From the NCBI GenBank assembly GCA_900545075.1, contig UQXT01000065.1:1-11196 (forward strand): a stretch of 11,196 nucleotides of DNA, read 5' to 3'. The stretch comes from an uncultured Collinsella sp. (GTDB lineage Bacteria > Actinomycetota > Coriobacteriia > Coriobacteriales > Coriobacteriaceae). The notes under the pieces are model-generated. The model saw only the letters and a program-made list of their open reading frames with translations. It had not been told where the DNA came from and ran no database searches. The position numbers were made by a program, and so were the translations under genes. Positions 6,330-11,196 of this stretch are shown in pieces (within the stretch, counting starts at the first letter, position 1; every line of letters begins with the position of its first letter).

Positions 6330-6353
6330 TCAGGGCAAGCCCCCTGATTTTTT
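6330..6353 (+). terminator. Second, tandem intrinsic terminator
   Basis: TCAGGG (6330-6335), loop CAAGCC, CCCTGA (6342-6347), then six T residues (6348-6353). It lies about 20 bp beyond the first terminator and insulates the second kinase from read-through. Confidence 0.75.
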
Positions 6354-6414
6354 GCCGCGCTTTGCCGCTTTTCTGCCGCCCTGCACGCGTTCTACACCGT
6401 TCGCCGAGTTGCTA

Positions 6415-6478
6415 TAGCCTTTTCACGTGGCGTGGAATATACTTTCATCAACACGTTGCCTTGTGAAAGGAACATTCA
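6415..6478 (+). promoter_or_regulatory. Promoter/operator of the second kinase, matching that of fruA
   Basis: TAGCCT (6415-6420) and TATACT (6438-6443) are spaced by 17 bp and align with TTGCCG and TAAACT at fruA. Half-sites TTTCA start at 6421 and 6443, inverted TGAAA at 6464 and ATTCA at 6474, the same order and 53-bp span as at fruA (511, 532, 554, 564). CTTTCA (6442-6447) and TGAAAG (6464-6469) form an inverted repeat overlapping the -10 box and the ribosome binding site; the last half-site ends on the A of the start codon. Confidence 0.6.
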
Positions 6479-7410
6479 TGATTTACACGCTCACTGCAAA
6501 TCCCGCCATCGACTATAACATTGCCTGCGACGGTCTTTCCGCCAATACCGTAACCCGCACGCGCGACGCGGTCTACACGCCCAACGGCAAGGGTCTCAAC
6601 GTCTCGTTCACCCTCGATCACTACGGTGTCGACACCACGATCCTGGGCTTTTTTGCCGGTTTCTCGGGCGAGTTTATCGTCAAGGGCGCCGAGGCCCTGG
6701 GCGTGCCCGTCAAGCCCGTGTGGACTGACGGCATCACGCGCGTTAACGTCTTCCTCAACGCCGGCCCCGATACCGAGTACAACATGGTAAACGCAGGCGC
6801 CGCCATCAATGCTGCCAACGAGCAGGAGATGTTTGAGCTCATCGATTCGCTCGACGACATGACCTGCCTGGTCATTAGCGGCTCGCTGCCCCCCAACACC
6901 TCCGAGGGTTTCCTGGCCGAGGTACTTCGCCGCGTTAAGGCAAAGGGTGCCGAGTTCGTGCTTGATATCTCGAGCCATCAGCTGGCCGACCTCATTGCCC
7001 TTGAGCCGTTGCTCATTAAGCCCAACGACGACGAGCTGCTCGACATCTTTGGCATTAAGGTGAGCGGTGGCGACGACGAGTCCGTTAAGGGCGCTATGGC
7101 CGAGCTGCATGCCAAGGGCGCCAAGAACGTGCTGCTGACCCTTGGTGGCGCCGGTGCGTACTTCTCCAACGGCGAGCACATCTGGTTTGCCAACCGCACC
7201 TTCGAGGTCAAGCTGCTGTCGACGGTGTGCGCCGGCGATTCCTCGCTCGCTGCCTTCCTGTCCGTGTGGCACGACGCCCCCGAGCGCGTCGAGGACGCCC
7301 TGCGCCTTTCGATGGCCACTGGCGCCAACGTGGTCGAGTGCCCGGGCCTGGGCGACTTTGCCAAGGTGGACGAATACAAGAAGAACATCGAAGTTCGTCA
7401 GGTCTGCTAG
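6478..7410 (+). CDS. fruK: 1-phosphofructokinase-type PfkB-family kinase (second copy)
   Basis: A second 310-residue PfkB kinase, clearly paralogous to the one ending at 6251. Shared blocks include 'YTLTANPA', 'NGKGL', 'LGFFAGF', 'VWTDGITR', 'LLIKPN', 'YFSNGE' and 'CAGD'. It should phosphorylate fructose-1-phosphate or a close relative in the cytosol. It keeps Asn41 in 'NGKGLNVS', where the first copy has Asp, and has the same unusual Cys (251) before the catalytic 'AGD' (Asp254). I take ATG 6478, with AAAGGA seven bases upstream; the frame is open leftward to an ATG at 6427, but that lies upstream of the promoter. The gene is monocistronic, framed by its own promoter and a strong terminator, and appears to share its operator with fruA. 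Whether both copies act on the same substrate cannot be read from sequence. Confidence 0.85.
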   Translation: MIYTLTANPAIDYNIACDGLSANTVTRTRDAVYTPNGKGLNVSFTLDHYGVDTTILGFFAGFSGEFIVKGAEALGVPVKPVWTDGITRVNVFLNAGPDTEYNMVNAGAAINAANEQEMFELIDSLDDMTCLVISGSLPPNTSEGFLAEVLRRVKAKGAEFVLDISSHQLADLIALEPLLIKPNDDELLDIFGIKVSGGDDESVKGAMAELHAKGAKNVLLTLGGAGAYFSNGEHIWFANRTFEVKLLSTVCAGDSSLAAFLSVWHDAPERVEDALRLSMATGANVVECPGLGDFAKVDEYKKNIEVRQVC

Positions 7411-7432
7411 CCGCACCGAAAAATCGTTGCAG

Positions 7433-7468
7433 AACACCCGCTTTGGATCTCCGAGGCGGGTGTTTTTT
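7433..7468 (+). terminator. Intrinsic terminator after the second kinase
   Basis: AACACCCGC (7433-7441) pairs with GCGGGTGTT (7456-7464), with a possible GGA/TCC contact in the loop, followed by six T residues (7463-7468). Confidence 0.92.
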
Positions 7469-7605
7469 GTGCGCTGAACGTATGTGGCGTTTGCTGTCTC
7501 GTTTTATCGAATCGACGTCGCGATTGCGTGTGCGCGCTTTCTCGTTTCTTGTTAGACTTCTTGAGAACCATCGATTAACGCTTGCAGGCGTAGGAGGCCT
7601 TAGGT

Positions 7606-9000
7606 ATGTGCAATGTTTCGCTCAACGGTACGCAGCCCTCAGACGCCTCCCTGCGTGTGCTATATGCGCTTGAGGCAGCCGGTCTTGAGGCCTGGTTCGT
7701 GGGCGGTTGGGTACGTGACGCATTGATGGGACGCCCCGGCCACGATGTTGATATGTGCTGCAGCGGCCTGTGGCAGGAGTCCAAGGCGGCACTCGAGGCC
7801 GCTGACATTGCGGTAGTTGAGTCGGGCATTAAATTTGGCGGCATCACCGCCATTTGTGACGATGAGCGCATCGAAGTCACGACGTATCGTTTGGACGGCT
7901 TTTACACTGATGGTCGCCATCCCCAGAGTGTGCAGCGTGCGGCCTCGCTTGAGGACGATCTGGCGCGTCGTGACTTTACCGTTAACGCTATGGCTTGGCA
8001 TCCGCAGCGCGGTCTTGTCGACCGGTACGATGGCCAGGGTGACCTGGAGCGTAAGTTGATCTGTGCCGTCGGGGATCCCAAGCGTCGCTTTAATGAGGAT
8101 GCGCTTCGCATGCTGCGCGCCGTGCGTTTTGCCTGTCGTTTGGATTTTATGATCGAGCCTAAGACCAAGCAGGCGCTTGCCGATTGCTCGCCGCTGCTTG
8201 ATGCCGTGGCACGCGAGCGCGTGGGCATTGAGCTCGAAGGCATTCTTTCGACCGGTCACGGGGGAGACGCGATGCTGCGCTACCCCGAGCTTGTTTGTGC
8301 CGCCGTGCCCGAACTTTCGCCTGCTCGTGGGTTTGACCAGCGCAGTGTTTACCATGCCTTTAATGTCTACGAGCATATCGCTCGCGTGTTGACGGTGGCG
8401 GGGGAGTTGGCGCTTTGTGACGGCGTGGAGCCTTCGTCGAGCTTAATGTGGGCATCGTTTTTGCATGACGTCTCCAAGCCCGATTGTTTTACGGTCGACC
8501 ATGCGGGCAGCGGCCACTTTTACGGCCATCCCGAGCTTGGCGCCAAGAAGGCGCGCGTAATTATGGATCGTCTGGCGCTTTCGCATGATTTGGTTCGCGA
8601 TGTGTGCCTACTCATTAAGTATCACGATAAGCCGTTGCGCCCTGAGCGTTCCTGTTTGCTCAATATGATGCGCTTGCTTTCGGGCGAGGGTGTTGACACG
8701 CCGCGTTTGATTGACGAGCTTATGGACCTTAAACGTGCCGATACACTCGGTAAGGCGCCGTCGTGCTTCTATTACGTCGAGACGATCGAGGAGATGCGCT
8801 CACTCGCCCACGGACTGCTTGAGGCAGGGGAGCCCTATACGCTCAAGATGCTTGCCATCAACGGCGGCGACCTGATTCGCGCCGGCGTCAAACCGGGGCC
8901 GGAGTTGGGGCAGCTGCTCAACGCCGCCCTCGACGCCGTAATCGAGGACAACGTCCCCAACGAGCGCGAAGCCCTTCTGGCCCATTTGCACCTGGGATAA
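7606..9000 (+). CDS. cca: CCA-adding tRNA nucleotidyltransferase with HD domain
   Basis: A 464-residue cytosolic enzyme of the class II nucleotidyltransferase/poly(A) polymerase family, expected to add or repair the 3' CCA of tRNAs from CTP and ATP. The head domain has 'FVGGWVRDALMG' (31-42) and the metal-binding pair Asp47/Asp49 in 'HDVDM'. Next come 'RRDFTVNAMA' (121-130), 'LVDRYDGQGDL', and 'EDALRMLRAVRFA' (164-176) with the nucleotide-selecting Glu-Asp-x-x-Arg pattern. An HD domain follows (His250, 'FLHDVSKPD' with His287-Asp288, 'GHPELGAKKA'), giving a phosphohydrolase-like middle region. The start is fixed by AGGAGG eight bases upstream. Codon use is less biased than in the PTS genes. 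The neighbouring tRNA-Glu already encodes its CCA, so repair may be a main task. A pure poly(A) polymerase role is less likely. Confidence 0.9.
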   Translation: MCNVSLNGTQPSDASLRVLYALEAAGLEAWFVGGWVRDALMGRPGHDVDMCCSGLWQESKAALEAADIAVVESGIKFGGITAICDDERIEVTTYRLDGFYTDGRHPQSVQRAASLEDDLARRDFTVNAMAWHPQRGLVDRYDGQGDLERKLICAVGDPKRRFNEDALRMLRAVRFACRLDFMIEPKTKQALADCSPLLDAVARERVGIELEGILSTGHGGDAMLRYPELVCAAVPELSPARGFDQRSVYHAFNVYEHIARVLTVAGELALCDGVEPSSSLMWASFLHDVSKPDCFTVDHAGSGHFYGHPELGAKKARVIMDRLALSHDLVRDVCLLIKYHDKPLRPERSCLLNMMRLLSGEGVDTPRLIDELMDLKRADTLGKAPSCFYYVETIEEMRSLAHGLLEAGEPYTLKMLAINGGDLIRAGVKPGPELGQLLNAALDAVIEDNVPNEREALLAHLHLG

Positions 9001-9064
9001 ACATCCTTCGGTTCGCCTCAAATGATCTACTTAGTTGACCTGCGCGTTCCATAACCTCCCGACA

Positions 9065-9086
9065 AAATTCCAGCAATTTGGAATTT
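9065..9086. repeat. AT-rich inverted repeat after cca
   Basis: AAATTCCA (9065-9072) and TGGAATTT (9079-9086) form a perfect 8-bp stem with loop GCAATT, followed by CTTCTTG. It could be a weak terminator for cca or an operator, since it ends just before the -35 of the tRNA promoter. Confidence 0.45.
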
Positions 9087-9090
9087 CTTC

Positions 9091-9119
9091 TTGCGCTCGC
9101 GATTTTTGTCCCGTAATAT
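9091..9119 (+). promoter_or_regulatory. Promoter of tRNA-Glu
   Basis: TTGCGC (9091-9096) and TAATAT (9114-9119) are separated by exactly 17 bp. Transcription would begin near 9126, about 28 nt before the mature tRNA 5' end at 9154. This is the cleanest sigma-70-type promoter in the window. Confidence 0.75.
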
Positions 9120-9153
9120 ATTTCCTCGCAGCACGGCAGTGCAGATGTCATGT

Positions 9154-9230
9154 GGCCCGTTCGTCTAGCGGTTTAGGACGCCGCCCTCTCAAGGCGGAGA
9201 TCACCAGTTCGAATCTGGTACGGGCTACCA
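9154..9230 (+). tRNA. tRNA-Glu, anticodon CTC
   Basis: A 77-nt cloverleaf. The acceptor GGCCCGT pairs with ACGGGCT (G1-U72 wobble), the anticodon stem is CCGCC/GGCGG with loop CTCTCAA and anticodon CTC at 9188-9190, and the T arm is ACCAG-TTCGAAT-CTGGT. Discriminator A and an encoded CCA end at 9230. It reads GAG, by far the commonest Glu codon in the nearby PTS genes. It has its own promoter and terminator and seems to be a single-gene unit. Confidence 0.96.
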
Positions 9231-9240
9231 TGTTTTAGAT

Positions 9241-9272
9241 ACCCGGCCTTTCGTGAGAAGGTCGGGTTTTTT
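9241..9272 (+). terminator. Intrinsic terminator of tRNA-Glu
   Basis: ACCCGGCCTT (9241-9250) pairs with AAGGTCGGGT (9258-9267) with one G-U pair and a 7-base loop, followed by a T-run to 9272. Confidence 0.9.
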
Positions 9273-9342
9273 ATTACAAGTGGTCTGGTCAGTTAATCCC
9301 ATTTGCCTCATAGCTTTACGTTTTGCTCATCTCCCATACGGG

Positions 9343-9348
9343 TACAAT
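9343..9348 (+). promoter_or_regulatory. Candidate -10 box of the membrane protein gene
   Basis: TACAAT lies 33 bp before the ATG at 9382 and is a good -10 hexamer. The nearest TTG-type -35 (TTGCTC at 9323) is only 14 bp away, so the -35 is uncertain. Confidence 0.35.
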
Positions 9349-9381
9349 AGGCCAGATACTTTGACGGTCAGAAGGAGCCTC

Positions 9382-10674
9382 ATGACGGAGTCCTCTCAGC
9401 ATAGCCCAAAGCCCCAGGTCGAGGTTTCTGGCGGCGATGACAACAAGAGCGCGCGTCGCGGCGCCATCTTCATCGGCGTTGTGCTGGTCGGCTACATCGT
9501 CTATCTGGTCGTGACCGGGCAGATGGGGCAGTTTTGGGCCGCTATGTCCAGCGTTCAGATGCCCTGGCTCTTCGCTGCATGCTTTTGCATGTTTCTGTAT
9601 CTTGTTTTTGGCATCGTGGCGTACGCGATTGCCGTTTGGCTCGACCCCGATTCGCCCGTCGGCATCCGCGACCTCATTTCGGTCGAGGCGAGCGGCATCT
9701 TCTTTGGCAACCTGACGCCCATGATGATGGGCTCTACGCCTGCCCAGATTTACCGCCTGACCAAAGCCGGCCAAAACGTGGGCGAGGCGGGTGCCACGCA
9801 GTTCACGCGCTTTATCGTGTACCAATTTGGTTTGGTGGCATGGGGTGCCATTCTGCTGCTCGCCCGTATGCCGTTTTTCGCCGAGCGTTATGGCGACATG
9901 ACGCTGCTGTGCGTCTTTAGTTTTGGCGGGCACTGCTGCATCCTGCTCGGCATCTTTGCCGTGGCGCTGATGCCCAAGACCGTCACGCGCGTCGCCCATT
10001 GCATTATCAATTGGCTCGAGCGCGTCGGCGTCTCGGCTACAAAGATCGAAGGCTGGCGCACCTTTGTCGATGGCGAGATCTACTCGTTTTCCCAGAAATT
10101 CAAACTCTCTGCCGGCCATTTTTCTTCCATGCTGCTCACAGTTGTCATCACCATGCTGCAGCTTGCGTTTTTCTACCTGGTTCCGTACTTTTTGATGCTC
10201 TCCTTTGGCCACCACGAAGTCGACTTTTTCTCGGTCATGGCCGCGAGTGCCTTTGTCCAGCTGCTGAGCTCCGCCGTTCCGCTGCCCGGTGGCACCGGTG
10301 GCGCCGAGGGGGGCTTCGCACTGTTTTTGGGTCACTTTTTTGGCACGGCATCGACTGCCGGCTATCTGCTGTGGCGTCTGATCACCTTTATCGCGCCGAC
10401 CATTTTGGCCGCCCCGCTGCTGGGCCTTAAGAGCGCTCACAACGAGAGTATTCATGCACGCTGGGACCGTGTGATGCGAAAGCTCGGGCGTGCGCCTCAG
10501 ACGCCCTCTACGCCCGTTAAGGCGCATCCTGCGTGCCAGGTTACCGTGGATCCCAATCAGCGTGCTCAAAAGGCTGCTGTGGCCTCTAAGCCGGCTCACA
10601 AGACCTACGTTCGTCAGACTGGCGACGGTATCCGCGTTTCCCCGTCGGCGCTTAATAAAAAGAAGAGGTCCTAG
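9382..10674 (+). CDS. LPG-synthase-TM/YbhN-type flippase-like membrane protein
   Basis: A 430-residue integral membrane protein. After a hydrophilic N-terminus (1-26) come hydrophobic spans near 27-46, 62-87, 143-162, 174-196, 250-276, 283-299 and 311-345. 'FFGNLTPMMMGSTPAQIYRL' minus its first residue spans about 108-125, and 'VPLPGGTGGAEGG' (299-311) is the hallmark P-x-P-G-G-x-G-x-x-E motif of the lysylphosphatidylglycerol-synthase transmembrane family (YbhN, AglD and MprF-flippase relatives). These proteins are thought to move or modify lipids; no aminoacyl-transfer domain is present, so lipid lysylation should not be assumed. The last ~80 residues are hydrophilic and basic, ending in KKKRS, presumably cytoplasmic. 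AAGGAG four bases before ATG 9382 decides the start; the longer open frame from 9253 overlaps the tRNA terminator. Neighbours give no clue to the substrate. Confidence 0.8.
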   Translation: MTESSQHSPKPQVEVSGGDDNKSARRGAIFIGVVLVGYIVYLVVTGQMGQFWAAMSSVQMPWLFAACFCMFLYLVFGIVAYAIAVWLDPDSPVGIRDLISVEASGIFFGNLTPMMMGSTPAQIYRLTKAGQNVGEAGATQFTRFIVYQFGLVAWGAILLLARMPFFAERYGDMTLLCVFSFGGHCCILLGIFAVALMPKTVTRVAHCIINWLERVGVSATKIEGWRTFVDGEIYSFSQKFKLSAGHFSSMLLTVVITMLQLAFFYLVPYFLMLSFGHHEVDFFSVMAASAFVQLLSSAVPLPGGTGGAEGGFALFLGHFFGTASTAGYLLWRLITFIAPTILAAPLLGLKSAHNESIHARWDRVMRKLGRAPQTPSTPVKAHPACQVTVDPNQRAQKAAVASKPAHKTYVRQTGDGIRVSPSALNKKKRS

Positions 10675-10702
10675 GGCTCAGTGGGCGAGTCGTGCGTTCT
10701 TG

Positions 10703-10757
10703 ATGACGCTCGTCATTGCGATGTGAGATGTAGGATAATCCTCTTACGTTGATTATC
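10703..10757. promoter_or_regulatory. Inverted repeats between the membrane protein gene and the TetR gene
   Basis: ATGACG-CT-CGTCAT (10703-10716) is a short palindrome, and GATAATC-N10-GATTATC (10734-10757) is a perfect 7-bp inverted repeat. GATAAT at 10734-10739 could be a -10 box inside the left arm, so the repeat may be an autoregulatory operator of the TetR gene. No good -35 is visible, and there is no T-run to suggest a terminator. Confidence 0.4.
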
Positions 10758-10810
10758 TCCCACATGTAGAGGACTTACAGGTGGGCAGTTGACATGAAGG
10801 GGACACGTCT

Positions 10811-11196
10811 ATGGCTACCACCAAACCGCGCCTTGACCGCCGTATCGTCCGCAGTCGTAATGCGATTCTTTCGGCGTTTGAGCGACTTCTCATGGAAAAG
10901 CCCCTGGCCGATATTACGGTGAGCGCCATCGCACGCGAGGCAAATGTCGACCGCAAGACCTTTTATGTGCACTTTGGCACGGTCGATGGCTTGCTCGACG
11001 CCATTGCCGTCGATGCGGTCGAGATGATCGTCGACTCGGTCGAGAAGACGCTTTCCTCTATGAGCGGCGACACCAACGAGCGTGCGCTCGGAGCGGCGGC
11101 GATCTTCTTCAAAACCGTTAACGAGGCACTTTGCAACAACCTGGTACTCAATCGTCAGCTGATCGAAAACATTCCGCTCGACGACTTTATGGCTCG
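10811..11196 (+). CDS. TetR-family transcriptional regulator, 3' end outside window
   Basis: The frame opens at ATG 10811 and runs off the right edge after 128 full codons; TetR proteins are typically about 190-210 residues, so the ligand-binding C-terminal part is incomplete. The N-terminal DNA-binding domain is clear: 'RSRNAILSAFERLL' (15-28), then 'ITVSAIAREANVDRKTFYVH' (35-54) and 'FGTVDGLLDAI' (55-65), the standard TetR helix-turn-helix. It should act as a cytosolic dimeric repressor whose ligand cannot be told from this part. AAGGGG lies nine bases upstream. An ATG at 10794 is out of frame. An inverted repeat at 10734-10757 is a candidate autoregulatory operator. The regulated genes may lie to the right of the window or be the membrane protein gene upstream. 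Confidence 0.88.
   Translation, partial: MATTKPRLDRRIVRSRNAILSAFERLLMEKPLADITVSAIAREANVDRKTFYVHFGTVDGLLDAIAVDAVEMIVDSVEKTLSSMSGDTNERALGAAAIFFKTVNEALCNNLVLNRQLIENIPLDDFMA

Noticed and set aside
5331..7437. Minus-strand frames of about 310-330 codons opposite both kinases
   Set aside because: Same compositional shadow; the plus-strand frames carry the PfkB motifs.
9382..10674. Membrane protein as a complete MprF lysylphosphatidylglycerol synthase
   Set aside because: Only the flippase-like membrane region is present; the large C-terminal aminoacyl-transferase domain of MprF is absent and the tail is short and basic.
10789..10816. TTGACA at 10789 as the -35 of the TetR gene
   Set aside because: The only following -10-like hexamer would overlap the start codon at 15-bp spacing; more likely a chance match.

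Overview
The window looks like chromosomal DNA of a high-GC Gram-positive bacterium, most likely a Coriobacteriia gut anaerobe of the Collinsella type. This rests on overall composition, the very strong GAG/AAG/GTC/CTG codon preference in the sugar genes, a tRNA-Glu with actinobacterial features (G1-U72 pair, discriminator A, encoded CCA), and the style of the PTS and CCA-adding proteins. The genus is an inference; no database was searched.

Left part (1-7470) is a fructose phosphotransferase (PTS) locus that appears self-contained. A divergent RpiR-family regulator (minus strand, cut by the window edge) faces a fused fructose permease FruA with domain order IIB-IIC-IIA. Then follow a strong terminator, a 152-bp foldback element with perfect 42-bp arms, ptsH (HPr), an intercistronic attenuator-like hairpin, ptsI (Enzyme I), a 1-phosphofructokinase-type PfkB kinase, tandem terminators, and a second, paralogous PfkB kinase with its own promoter and terminator. 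Together the genes give PEP -> EI -> HPr -> FruA IIA -> IIB -> fructose-1-phosphate -> fructose-1,6-bisphosphate.

The most informative non-coding signal is a conserved promoter/operator layout in front of fruA and of the second kinase. Both carry TTTCA/TGAAA half-sites at matching intervals (21-22-10 and 22-21-10, both spanning 53 bp) around a T(A/T)AACT -10 box. The divergent RpiR protein is the obvious candidate reader. ptsH has a different leader, in which an 8-nt sequence is the exact complement of its ribosome binding site region.

Right part (7471-11196) is housekeeping and accessory: a CCA-adding tRNA nucleotidyltransferase, a tRNA-Glu(CTC) with a clear promoter and terminator, a multi-spanning membrane protein of the LPG-synthase-TM/YbhN flippase-like family, and the first two thirds or so of a TetR-family regulator that runs off the right edge. 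Codon use relaxes visibly here (more TTT, AAA, CGT, GAT), as expected for lower expression.

I see no phage, transposase, CRISPR or defence gene. The likely novelty lies in the regulatory architecture of the fructose locus, the foldback element, and sequence deviations in Enzyme I and in the two kinases.
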